Source of the DNA: Candidatus Brocadiaceae bacterium S225
GTDB lineage: Bacteria > Planctomycetota > Brocadiia > Brocadiales > Scalinduaceae
Length of the DNA stretch: 64,000 nucleotides
Assembly: GCA_007859995.1 (NCBI GenBank)
Contig: SMSL01000001.1
Span: 124,001 to 188,000 of the forward strand
Direction of reading: 5' to 3'
The notes beneath the pieces were generated by a model, which was not told the origin of the DNA, made no database searches, and was given only the letters and a program-made list of their open reading frames with translations. Every line of letters starts with the position of its first letter. Within the stretch, counting starts at the first letter, position 1. Shown here in pieces: positions 25,583 through 34,242 of the stretch. Position numbers and translations under genes: made by a program.

Positions 25583-26570
25583 TTTGAATTAACTGTTGAA
25601 ATATATTCAGCATTATTGGAGCATTTGCTTTAAGTGAATAATGTCCAATAACTCTCTCTCTCCCTGCCATTCCCATTTTCTTCCGAAGTTCATGGTCGTT
25701 TATCAGAATTTCAAGCTTTTCTATCCATTCCTCATGAGTATCTGCCCAGAAGCCATGTACACCGTCCTCAACGATTTCCCTGTTGATTCCTGCGCGACTG
25801 CAGACTACCGGAACGCCTGTAGCAAGGCATTGCAGTATCTTCAAACCGCATTTCCCATGCGACCAGGGATCGTCCATGAGCGGCATCAGGCCGATATCAA
25901 AACTTTGAATGTCTGCAACTTCATCCTTCTCATTCCATTGCTTTTTATCCACAACCATGTTTTCACAATCGAAAAACGTATCACATATAATCTTTAGTCT
26001 TAATTTATCATTACTTTTGCCAAGAGTTTCAAATATGGGTTTCATCTTTTTCAGATAATGAATACTTCCATGTGCACCAATCCAGCCCAGGGTAATGTTA
26101 TCATTATTCTCCGAATATTTTTTTTGCGGATAAAAAGAGATATCTATGGGTGATGGTATAATTGTCACATTGTGAGTGTACGGTGCAGTCTTTTTCTGTA
26201 AAAAATCATTTCCCGCTATTACGTGATCGGAGGCATTGATCATATTTCTGAACATTTTAACCCGTGTTTTTGATTCATGTTTAATATATTTTGAATTACG
26301 GAACATGACTGAGTCATCGAAATCGTAAACAATCTTTTTCGCATTTTTCCTGATTAGCTTAAGCCAGAGTACGGGGAATCTTTTTCGCTGTATAAACAGA
26401 ATATCGTATTGTTTTACACCCTTGAATACTTTCAGCTTAGCAAAGAAACTTTTCGGAAAAGGCAGGACTGATACCTGAATTCCTTGTTCCTTGAGATATG
26501 GCAGATATTGGAGCACCCTGTATCTGCTTGCCGCCACATCGAGGCCTTGAACTAAGAATAGTATCTTCAT
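25566..26570 (-). CDS. Family 4 glycosyltransferase
   Basis: A 334-residue GT-B glycosyltransferase. The N-terminal domain starts FLVQGLDVAASRYRVLQYL; the C-terminal GT4 domain shows ITLGWIGAHGSIHYLKKMKP (about 178-197), then GLMPLMDDPWSHGKCGLKIL with the donor-binding pattern, GVPVVCSRAGINREIVEDG and a C-terminal helix. Donor and acceptor are not predictable. It lies 4 bp after the next glycosyltransferase and overlaps waaF, so it belongs to LPS-core or surface-glycan assembly. Confidence 0.82.
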   Translation of the reverse strand: MKILFLVQGLDVAASRYRVLQYLPYLKEQGIQVSVLPFPKSFFAKLKVFKGVKQYDILFIQRKRFPVLWLKLIRKNAKKIVYDFDDSVMFRNSKYIKHESKTRVKMFRNMINASDHVIAGNDFLQKKTAPYTHNVTIIPSPIDISFYPQKKYSENNDNITLGWIGAHGSIHYLKKMKPIFETLGKSNDKLRLKIICDTFFDCENMVVDKKQWNEKDEVADIQSFDIGLMPLMDDPWSHGKCGLKILQCLATGVPVVCSRAGINREIVEDGVHGFWADTHEEWIEKLEILINDHELRKKMGMAGRERVIGHYSLKANAPIMLNIFQQLIQNGTVK

Positions 26571-26574
26571 GTAA

Positions 26575-27723
26575 TTATGCTACCACTTCGTTATATATTT
26601 TTATAATATCTTCACAGTTTTTATCTGCCGGATATTGTTCCGCTTTTTCCCGTGCTGCAATGGATGCCTTTTGTCTGAATTCATCATTAAAAAAACAGCT
26701 TATCTTTTCTGCCAATGCCCTGTGGTCCCTTGGATCTCTCATAACAAAGCCATCCCTGCCATCTTCCATTATGCCGCTTGCACCATCAAAAACAGTAGTT
26801 ATCACCGGCAACCCGCTTGCCAACGATTCAGTAACCACGAGAGAGCATGAATCGTAAAATGTGGGATGAACATATATATCTGATGCTGCATAATATTTTT
26901 CAATCTCACCTACATGTCCTAAGAATATCAGATTTTCCAGACAACCCAGTTTTTTTGCCAGTTTACGGTATGGAGCATCATTGCCTCTCCCTATTATCAA
27001 AACTTTATAAACTTTTCCAGCTTTACTCAGCTCCCCCATGGACTTAATCAGTGTGATAAGGCCCTTCAGCCGGAAGTTATTACTTATATACAAAATAACA
27101 AATTCCTCGCCCAGAGACAGTCTCTCTCTCATAACTTTTCTGTATATATTTTTGTTATCCGGCTTGAATTTTTTGAGGTCAACACCATTATAGACTACGT
27201 CTATTTTTTGAGGCTCTATTTTATGGTATTTGATAATGTCATTCTTTATCATATCGGATATGGCGATAATCCTGGAAACACCTTTACTCGTATACTGTTT
27301 TCTATCCAACCACAAAATAAAATTCTGTCTGAGACTGAAAAAACTGACTATCTGTTTTAAAGCCCTGGAACCGGGACAATTTATTGATAGGAAATTCTGT
27401 TTGAGCCATGCCTTCTCAACTCCACAGTGCGGATTAAAAACATTCATTCCAAGAGCTCTGCCGACAACGTGTACAATATCAAAATCATGTTTGGCAATCT
27501 CCCTCCGGCTATTTATAACAAATGAAATATCTTTAAGAAATTTAGGAAATCTTATTGATGGAATTGTATGATAATGTATCTCGTTATTGTTACTCTCCCA
27601 TTTACTGGCATATATATGTACTTCATGACCTCGCTCTACAAGCTGATTTGCAAAATTAGCAAGATAACCTTCACCGCCTCCCTTTGTTGGTAAATACTTA
27701 TAGATAATTAATGCAATTTTCAT
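26575..27723 (-). CDS. Family 4 glycosyltransferase, WaaG-like
   Basis: A 382-residue GT-B protein. The N-terminal YKYLPTKGGGEGYLANFANQ and RGHEVHIYASKWE recall WaaG (LPS glucosyltransferase I), and NPHCGVEKAWLKQ plus VVYNGVDLKKFKPDN are family-typical. The C-terminal domain has LYISNNFRLKGLITLIKSM, LIIGRGNDAPYRKLA and the EX7E-like YVHPTFYDSCSLVVTESLAS. A role in LPS core glucosylation is likely but the sugar is an inference. Five-gene minus-strand cluster with waaF downstream. Confidence 0.8.
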   Translation of the reverse strand: MKIALIIYKYLPTKGGGEGYLANFANQLVERGHEVHIYASKWESNNNEIHYHTIPSIRFPKFLKDISFVINSRREIAKHDFDIVHVVGRALGMNVFNPHCGVEKAWLKQNFLSINCPGSRALKQIVSFFSLRQNFILWLDRKQYTSKGVSRIIAISDMIKNDIIKYHKIEPQKIDVVYNGVDLKKFKPDNKNIYRKVMRERLSLGEEFVILYISNNFRLKGLITLIKSMGELSKAGKVYKVLIIGRGNDAPYRKLAKKLGCLENLIFLGHVGEIEKYYAASDIYVHPTFYDSCSLVVTESLASGLPVITTVFDGASGIMEDGRDGFVMRDPRDHRALAEKISCFFNDEFRQKASIAAREKAEQYPADKNCEDIIKIYNEVVA

Positions 27724-27758
27724 AGGTTATACATATTTGCAAAAGATTAATGGAGTGA

Positions 27759-28619
27759 TTAAGTCTTGAAGATCAGGTTGCCGGTAAGTCGTTTGTAAAA
27801 TGGTAAATAGTTATTCGCTTCTTTTTGATATTGCTTTGACTCTTCCAGTTTGCCTTGACGATAAAGACCTTCCGCCACTTTCATACTGTACCCGGCAATC
27901 CTCTTCCTTAATATTTTTTTCTCTTCTCCGTCAAGGTCAGTAAAATTATTGTAAATCTTCTTATAAACGCCAAGGTTCTCATTATCAAAAAGAAAATCGT
28001 CATTAGACGCGTTGGTATCATGCACCCTGTACCTCGTAAGCCCTTTATCAACAAATCCGCATTGGAATTTATTTGATATTCGTAAGAACATATCATACTC
28101 GTCTCCGAGAGAAAATGATTCATCGTACGGCCCGACAGCATCCAGGCATTCTCTTTTTACGATTACGGTAGAAGTCTGAATAAAACTTTTGGAAAGAAGC
28201 TCTTTAAATATCCATCCGCTGTATCCTTTCTCAGGTTTTGTTCTCAGATCCTTGCCATCCCTGAAACTGGTATATTTAGCATAAACCAGTCCCACTTGAG
28301 GGTTTTCGTTAAAACATTCCATCTGTAGCCGGAGTTTATCAGGAGCCCATAAATCATCGTGGTCAAGGAACGCTATAAACTCTGCCTGGGATAAGCTTAT
28401 ACCCGCATTCTTGGCGCTTGCAATTCCGCCATTCTCCTTGTAATGATATCTTATTCCATGCATATATGGCAGCAGCGCATCACGGGTAGCGTCTACGGAA
28501 CCATCATCAACAACGATAATTTCATAGTCCTTATATGTTTGATTCAGGACAGACTCTACAGTCTCTGCTATAAATTTTTCGTTATTATAAGTATGTATTA
28601 TTACGCTTACGGTTGGCAT
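27759..28619 (-). CDS. Family 2 glycosyltransferase
   Basis: A 286-residue GT-A enzyme, no membrane segment. The N-terminal VSVIIHTYNNEKFIAETVES leads to the IVVDDGSVDATRDALL motif (near 35-50) and FLDHDDLWAPDKLRLQME (near 88-105), the DXD-type metal site. VKRECLDAVGPYDESFSLGDEYD (split over 150-175) is the usual acceptor-side Asp/Glu segment. Acceptor and sugar are unknown; context is a surface-glycan operon. Confidence 0.85.
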   Translation of the reverse strand: MPTVSVIIHTYNNEKFIAETVESVLNQTYKDYEIIVVDDGSVDATRDALLPYMHGIRYHYKENGGIASAKNAGISLSQAEFIAFLDHDDLWAPDKLRLQMECFNENPQVGLVYAKYTSFRDGKDLRTKPEKGYSGWIFKELLSKSFIQTSTVIVKRECLDAVGPYDESFSLGDEYDMFLRISNKFQCGFVDKGLTRYRVHDTNASNDDFLFDNENLGVYKKIYNNFTDLDGEEKKILRKRIAGYSMKVAEGLYRQGKLEESKQYQKEANNYLPFYKRLTGNLIFKT

Positions 28620-28626
28620 TTATATT

Positions 28627-29217
28627 TTATTTAGTTGCCATGATCCAAAGATTCATAAAAATCTCAAATGAACCGAAACACATATTTTTTTTTTGAAATC
28701 CTACACTATTAAGTAAAGTAGCAACTTTTTCGTGAGTATAAACATCTTGATGTTCATCAAATAAATCAGAGTTTATCAGCTTAAACTTTGACATTATTTT
28801 TAGTATCGTATCACCAAAAGGTGCAGGTGTTGTTAAAATATATTTTCCACCCGGTTTTAAGATTCTGTATATTTCACTTAAAACTTGTGATAATTTGTTT
28901 GTTGTAATATGCTCGAAAACTGCAAGCATTGTCAATACATCAAAATAATTATCGTCGTATGGTATTATCCTTTCTTTTTCTATATCATAGTTTTTTATGT
29001 ATATTTCCTGTTTATGTAATTGATTAACTTTCTGTGTAGTAATTCTTTCGATTCCATGTTTCGTAGCGAATTCAGTATTGAGAAGAAAAAAAGGATATGC
29101 ACCGCATCCAATATCTAATATTTTTCCAGAACGATGTGATACAGGTATAAGCTTGTTAACGGTATTTGCTCTTTTTTTAGATAGAAAGTTTTCAAGGATG
29201 CCATGTGTTTTTCCCAT
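28627..29217 (-). CDS. Class I SAM-dependent methyltransferase
   Basis: A 196-residue methyltransferase with Rossmann fold. SAM-binding motif I is GKILDIGCGAYPFF (near 31-44), followed by YFDVLTMLAVFEHI (near 84-97) and LKPGGKYILTTPAP (near 120-133), the type 11 methyltransferase pattern. It sits 7 bp from the glycosyltransferase gene and within the glycan cluster, so it may methylate a sugar or an assembly intermediate; this is inference. Confidence 0.8.
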   Translation of the reverse strand: MGKTHGILENFLSKKRANTVNKLIPVSHRSGKILDIGCGAYPFFLLNTEFATKHGIERITTQKVNQLHKQEIYIKNYDIEKERIIPYDDNYFDVLTMLAVFEHITTNKLSQVLSEIYRILKPGGKYILTTPAPFGDTILKIMSKFKLINSDLFDEHQDVYTHEKVATLLNSVGFQKKNMCFGSFEIFMNLWIMATK

Positions 29218-29312
29218 ATTCCAACTCCTAATGTCAGTTTTTAATTATTGATGTAATACACAATTCAAAGTTACCTATGGATTATTCAAAAGGCTACAAC
29301 TCATCAGATAAA

Positions 29313-30782
29313 CTAAAATTTAATAATAAGGTACTCTTCAGTAGAATTGATTATTTCATAGTTATTTTTTAAATAATCCAGTACACTCCTGTCAATTACA
29401 TCCTGTTTGGTTGTAACAAAAAAATCTGCTCCACTCTGTCTTAAATTCTCTATGCTCGCGATGGAACATGCATTTGCATTCATAGCCCATCCTCTTCTAT
29501 TGCAATAATATATGAGCTCCGGCCCACCCCATATACAGCCTATCACCAAGTCATTTTCACGCGCTGTTTCATCTACTATCTTGCCGGCAACTTGAACAGG
29601 GTAATCCTTTTCAAGCCTTTTGGATTTGTATCTCCCGGTAATTTTGTGAAAACTGATGAGAGGAAGAGACACAACCATAATTACAAATAATGACTGTAAA
29701 ACTATTTTTCTTATTCCGGTTATCTTGTATGCGGTAATTAATTTGAGAGAGTTACTGATTGCATATCCGATATATACAGATGCCGGAACTATAATTGGTA
29801 TAGTATAGTAAGTGTGCCACTCAACCTCTTTAGCCGCTAGAAAAAAGTATATGATTATCGCAAGCAACCAGTAATGAATATATCTGAACTCTTTTTTCTT
29901 AAGCGTGAAAATTATACCTAAAACGAAAAACAGACCTCCAACATATATCAAATCCTTCTCGAATACTTCAGCATAGAATACCTTCTGATAAAAATGCAGA
30001 TTTGTTAAAAAGTAGACTGAGTACTTCATATAATAACTAAAGCTTAAGGAGTTCATTGTAATTCCGCCGTCTATTGTCTTTATATAATTGGAATGTCTGT
30101 ACCACAGAAATGTAAACAAGAGGCTCAGAATAGCAAATAACCATAACTTCCATTGAACAATAAAATTGAGTTTATATTTTTTCAGACAAAGGTATAACAA
30201 CGGTAAACCCAGGCAGATTGTGGGAAGTTTTGTAAGGAATGCAAGTGTCGCACACAAAGTCATGAGAGTAAATCGCCACCAGTTTTCTTTCTCTATCCAC
30301 TCTGAGAAAAAATAAAGCATGGTGATAGAGAAAAACAACATAGTTGATTCAGGTTGAAAAGACCTGGAGTAAAAAAATATATAAGGATTAAATGTGTAGA
30401 AGAGTAGTGTTATCAGTGCTGATGTACCGCCAGCATATTTCCTTGTCAATTTATACAAGAAATATGCACTTCCACAGAAAGCGATTATAGAAACCAGTCT
30501 ACCCAGGGACTCATGAACACCAAATAATTTGTACAAAAAAGCAACCGTAAATGGATATAAATTGAATTCTGTTCCGCCGATGTATCCTTCAATATTGCCA
30601 CCATATTGAACCCGGGGATAGAAGATATTCATCCCATGGTAATAAAATTCACGTGCTATAGATGCGGTTATACATTGCCTCCACCCGGCAACCTCAAGTA
30701 TGGGTTGTGTTATATTTATCAGCCTTGCAAGGAAACCTGCAAATATAATCAGGATTGCGTATATGGTATTTTTATTTAACAT
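29313..30782 (-). CDS. ArnT/PMT-superfamily membrane glycosyltransferase
   Basis: A 489-residue polytopic protein with roughly ten hydrophobic helices and a C-terminal soluble tail. The first extracytoplasmic loop has EVAGWRQCITASIAREFYYH and later GTEFNLYPFTVAFLYKLFG, the layout of PMT/ArnT-like enzymes that use lipid-linked sugars; the Asp-Glu pair of ArnT is absent here (Gly-Trp-Arg). It is the first gene of the minus-strand glycan operon. Substrate unknown; it is more distant from ArnT than the four copies at 3-12 kb. Confidence 0.75.
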   Translation of the reverse strand: MLNKNTIYAILIIFAGFLARLINITQPILEVAGWRQCITASIAREFYYHGMNIFYPRVQYGGNIEGYIGGTEFNLYPFTVAFLYKLFGVHESLGRLVSIIAFCGSAYFLYKLTRKYAGGTSALITLLFYTFNPYIFFYSRSFQPESTMLFFSITMLYFFSEWIEKENWWRFTLMTLCATLAFLTKLPTICLGLPLLYLCLKKYKLNFIVQWKLWLFAILSLLFTFLWYRHSNYIKTIDGGITMNSLSFSYYMKYSVYFLTNLHFYQKVFYAEVFEKDLIYVGGLFFVLGIIFTLKKKEFRYIHYWLLAIIIYFFLAAKEVEWHTYYTIPIIVPASVYIGYAISNSLKLITAYKITGIRKIVLQSLFVIMVVSLPLISFHKITGRYKSKRLEKDYPVQVAGKIVDETARENDLVIGCIWGGPELIYYCNRRGWAMNANACSIASIENLRQSGADFFVTTKQDVIDRSVLDYLKNNYEIINSTEEYLIIKF

Positions 30783-30989
30783 GATATATTCAATTAGTTT
30801 AAAATAATTTTATTCAATCGACCGTTAAAGAAGATATCAGATATGTAGGTACTAATATTATACCTTATCGAAATATGCTAACCACATTCAGTATCATTCA
30901 GGCGAAGAAGCTGCTGGCACAGTCTCCGGATTGACAATTTTCATTTAAAAAGGGCAAAAACCTATCGATTTAGAGCCGAAACTTAGCCT

Positions 30990-31029
30990 CCGGTTTTTTC
31001 TGGTAAAATGATTGAAAAAACTGGTTTTT
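30990..31029 (+). terminator. Hairpin with trailing U-run in the divergent gap
   Basis: CCGGTTTTTTC (30990-31000) pairs with GAAAAAACTGG (31014-31024), one G-U pair, and TTTTT follows at 31025-31029. It resembles a rho-independent end on the plus strand but no plus-strand gene lies before it, so it may be part of a structured leader. The remainder of 30783-31217 is AT-rich. Confidence 0.3.
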
Positions 31030-31122
31030 ATCATTATGATTCAGATTAGAAAAATTTCAAGCTATTTATTGGAAATTCTTTGAGAGAAAAGAGTTAATTA
31101 CTTATCAATGACTGGAATTTAC

Positions 31123-31152
31123 TTGACAAAATTCAATATTGCAGGTTATTTA
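31123..31152 (+). promoter_or_regulatory. Possible sigma-70 promoter for the epimerase operon
   Basis: TTGACA at 31123-31128 is a perfect -35 and TATTTA at 31147-31152 is a moderate -10 with 18 bp spacing. The gene starts at 31218, so the leader would be about 60 nt. Confidence 0.45.
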
Positions 31153-31217
31153 ACTCATAATTAAAAACGCCCTATGCGGGTGGTTTATACCACTAAGCGC
31201 ATATACAAAAGAGTTCT

Positions 31218-32198
31218 ATGGATTATTTCAAAAACAAAAAGATATTAATAACCGGTGGGCTGGGTTTTATCGGCAGTACACTGGCTCAACGGCTTGTGAC
31301 GATGGAAGCAGACATATGTCTTGTAGACTCTCTGATACCGGATTATGGAGGAAATAACTTTAATATCGACGGTATTGTGGACAAGGTAAAGGTAAACATT
31401 GCTGACGTAAGGGACAAGCATAGTATGGACTATCTGGTAAAAGGAATGGACATCATCTTTAATCTTGCCGGTACGTTAAGCCACATAGACAGCATGAAAG
31501 ATCCGTTTACCGATCTGGATATTAATTGCAGGAGTCAATTATCAATCCTGGAATCCTGCCGCATAAACAACAGAGATGTCAAAATCATTTTTGCCGGTAC
31601 GAGAGGACAATACGGTAGAGCTGACCAGCTGCCTGTAGACGAAAAACACCGGATGCACCCTACGGACGTTAATGGTATTAATAATATTGCGGGAGAGTCA
31701 TATCACATTCTCTATAACAATATTTATGGAATAAGAGCTGTTTCTCTCAGGCTAACAAATACATATGGGCCGAGGCATCAGATGAAGCATCACAAGCAGG
31801 GAATAATTAACTGGTTTATCAGGCAACTTATAGAAGGCCAGACGATAAAGTTATATGGTGATGGTAAACAGATTAGAGACATTAATTATGTTGACGATGT
31901 TGTAGATGCCCTATTGCTGGTAGCTTCTAGTGAAAAAACCAACGGTGAAGTCTATAACCTTGGGGGAATTCCAAAAAACCTGATAGATCTGGTAGAAACG
32001 ATGATAGGTGTTTATAATAAGGGCAGTTATGAATTGATCCCATTTGACGAAGACCTTAAAAGAATAGAAATAGGCGATTACATTGCAAATTTTGAAAAGA
32101 TCAAGAGTACCGTCGGGTGGAAACCAAAGGTTTCACTGGAAGAAGGACTACAATCGTCTTTTGATTACTATGAGAAATATAAAGAACATTATTGGTAA
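31218..32198 (+). CDS. NAD-dependent epimerase/dehydratase-like protein with altered active site
   Basis: A 326-residue extended SDR. The cofactor motif GGLGFIG is at 13-19, Asp after beta-2 is present (LVDSL), and the Thr position is in FAGTRGQYG. The expected Tyr-x-x-x-Lys in front of AGE is replaced: the segment reads DVNGINNIAGES, with Asn152 and Asn156 in the Tyr and Lys places. The downstream LRLTNTYGPRHQMKHHKQG and INYVDDVVDALLL are intact, so the fold and nucleotide-sugar site look normal. First gene of a plus-strand glycan cluster with an aminotransferase 13 bp downstream. It may be a binding or altered-chemistry enzyme; loss of canonical dehydrogenase chemistry is my inference. Confidence 0.82.
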   Translation: MDYFKNKKILITGGLGFIGSTLAQRLVTMEADICLVDSLIPDYGGNNFNIDGIVDKVKVNIADVRDKHSMDYLVKGMDIIFNLAGTLSHIDSMKDPFTDLDINCRSQLSILESCRINNRDVKIIFAGTRGQYGRADQLPVDEKHRMHPTDVNGINNIAGESYHILYNNIYGIRAVSLRLTNTYGPRHQMKHHKQGIINWFIRQLIEGQTIKLYGDGKQIRDINYVDDVVDALLLVASSEKTNGEVYNLGGIPKNLIDLVETMIGVYNKGSYELIPFDEDLKRIEIGDYIANFEKIKSTVGWKPKVSLEEGLQSSFDYYEKYKEHYW

Positions 32199-32211
32199 AG
32201 ATTAAGATAAT

Positions 32212-33321
32212 ATGAAAATTCCTGTTTTTGATCTTAAAAGGCAGTATGAGTATCTGAAGACGGAGCTGGACAGCGCCTTTACGAACGTTTTCGAAAGTGG
32301 CAATTTTGTCCTGGGTGAAAACGTCAGATTGTTTGAAGAAGAATTTGCAAACTATCTTGGCGCCGGATTTGCCGTAGGAGTAGGTTCCGGTACGGAAGCG
32401 TTGCATCTTGCCTTAAAGGCCTGTAACATCGGGCTTGGAGATGAAGTAATTACCGTTCCAAATACAGCAGTCCCTACTATTTCTGCCATATCAAGTGCGG
32501 GTGCCAGAGCGGTGCTTGTAGATGTCACGCCGGATACCTACACAATAGACACAAAAAAAATAGAAAAAAAAATTACAAATAAAACAAAGGCATTAATGCC
32601 TGTGCACTTTTATGGCCACCCTGCTGAGATGGAACAGATAATGAAATTGGCAGAAGCGCATAACTTAAGAATTGTTGAAGACGCATGCCAGGCCCATGGC
32701 GCACAATATAACGGCAAAAATGCGGGCACTTTTGGTGATATGGGCTGTTTTAGTTTTTATCCCACAAAAAATCTTGGAGCTTACGGCGATGGAGGGATAG
32801 TAGTTACTAACAATGAGGAATTATATAACAGACTCATTATGCTCAGAAATTACGGTGAAGTAAAAAAATTTACTTCAAAGATTGAGGGATTCAATTCCCG
32901 GCTGGATGAAATCCAGGCCGCTGCACTCAGGGTCAAATTAAAACATTTAGATACATGGACAAACAGACGCAGGGAAATTGCCACACTGTATCAGCAACTA
33001 CTCTTTAATTCAAATGTACAGCTCCCCTGTGAAAGGCAATGGGCAAAACATGTGTACCATCTTTTTGTAATTAGGACAAATAGAAGAGATGCCCTCAAGG
33101 ATTACCTCCAGGGACGTGGTGTCGGCACACATATACATTATCCAATCCCGATCCATTTTCAGGAAGCGTATGAAAGACTTGGGTATAAGGCTGGAGATTT
33201 CCCCATAAGTGAGAGGAACGCCGGAGAAATACTGTCTTTACCTATTTACCCGGAACTTACAACAGAGGAAATCGAGACGGTTGCCGGTTTCATCACGGAA
33301 TTCCAGAACACCGATTTATAA
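32212..33321 (+). CDS. DegT/DnrJ/EryC1 sugar aminotransferase
   Basis: A 369-residue PLP enzyme acting on nucleotide-linked keto-sugars. Motifs are VFDLKRQYEYLKTEL at the N-terminus, VGVGSGTEALHLAL (near 56-69), VPNTAVPTISAI, EDACQAHGAQYNGK (near 156-169) and the Schiff-base Lys186 in SFYPTKNLGAYGDGG, then MLRNYGE. It resembles 3-amino sugar enzymes (QdtB/FdtB-like) more than ArnB. It follows the epimerase-like gene by 13 bp, suggesting an amino-sugar donor for the adjacent glycosyltransferases. Confidence 0.88.
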   Translation: MKIPVFDLKRQYEYLKTELDSAFTNVFESGNFVLGENVRLFEEEFANYLGAGFAVGVGSGTEALHLALKACNIGLGDEVITVPNTAVPTISAISSAGARAVLVDVTPDTYTIDTKKIEKKITNKTKALMPVHFYGHPAEMEQIMKLAEAHNLRIVEDACQAHGAQYNGKNAGTFGDMGCFSFYPTKNLGAYGDGGIVVTNNEELYNRLIMLRNYGEVKKFTSKIEGFNSRLDEIQAAALRVKLKHLDTWTNRRREIATLYQQLLFNSNVQLPCERQWAKHVYHLFVIRTNRRDALKDYLQGRGVGTHIHYPIPIHFQEAYERLGYKAGDFPISERNAGEILSLPIYPELTTEEIETVAGFITEFQNTDL

Positions 33322-33355
33322 TTGCAGTTATAATTAACACCAGGGAGTAACATTA

Positions 33356-34147
33356 ATGACTAAAGCCAGGGTTTCGGCATGTGTAATGACTTTTAACAAT
33401 GCTGACGTGATTAAGGAGTGTATGGAGAATGTAAAGTGGGCCGATGAAATTATCGTTGTCGACTCCTTCAGCACTGATAACACGGTTGAAATATGCCGAA
33501 AATACACAGACAAGATTTCTCAGAGAAAATGGCCAGGTTTCAAAGATCAGTCTAACCATATTGCAAGTCTTGCCAACTATGAATGGATCCTCTTTATGGA
33601 TGCCGACGAAATAATCTCTCCTGAACTTTACCTGGAAATTCAGTCGCATCTGAATAACGATTCAAATAAGTGGGATGGGTTTTATTTCCCCCGCAGAACG
33701 CGTTATCTTGGAAGCTGGATTAATCATGGAGAGTGGTATCCCGCATACGATCTCCTTCTCTATAAAAAAGATAAGGGTAAGTGGGTGAAAGAGCCGCATG
33801 CAACTCTTGAGTTGGACGGCAAGGCGAAATATTTAAAGAGCGATTGTCTTCACTATACGTATAGAAATCTTTCACATCAGCTTGGTACCATCGACAAATA
33901 TACAGATTTGAGTGCGGCAGAAATGGAGAAAGAAGGTGTAAAATTCCTCACTTTTCAACTTCTATTCAGACCATTTTTCAGATTTATCAAAGGATATTTC
34001 TTCAAACGTGGATTCATGGATGGAGTGCCGGGACTGGTATCAGCGATAACGACGTCATTTTATGTATTCATGAAATATGCAAAACTATGGGAATTGCGCA
34101 TAAAGAATCAACCGCAAATCGGTACGGACAAAAACGCATACAGATGA
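33356..34147 (+). CDS. Family 2 glycosyltransferase, WaaE/KdtX-like
   Basis: A 263-residue GT-A enzyme. VSACVMTFNNADVIKECMEN and WADEIIVVDSFSTDNTVEIC at the N-terminus, YEWILFMDADEIISPEL near 78-94 and PHATLELDGKAKYLK later are characteristic of WaaE/KdtX-type LPS core beta-1,4-glucosyltransferases. The C-terminal part contains hydrophobic helices. Exact sugar not predictable. It is 34 bp after the aminotransferase. Confidence 0.85.
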   Translation: MTKARVSACVMTFNNADVIKECMENVKWADEIIVVDSFSTDNTVEICRKYTDKISQRKWPGFKDQSNHIASLANYEWILFMDADEIISPELYLEIQSHLNNDSNKWDGFYFPRRTRYLGSWINHGEWYPAYDLLLYKKDKGKWVKEPHATLELDGKAKYLKSDCLHYTYRNLSHQLGTIDKYTDLSAAEMEKEGVKFLTFQLLFRPFFRFIKGYFFKRGFMDGVPGLVSAITTSFYVFMKYAKLWELRIKNQPQIGTDKNAYR

Positions 34148-34242
34148 AAATGTCTCCCCTGCCCCATCGAGACAAATTTGAAACTCACTAAATTAAGGAT
34201 CTGCTCAACTTCTTTGTACTCACATACGGAAAGGAACACATT

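Noticed and set aside
30909-30930. Sigma-54 style TGGCAC before the epimerase operon
   Set aside because: The -12 GC part is missing at the right spacing; TTGACA at 31123 is a better promoter.
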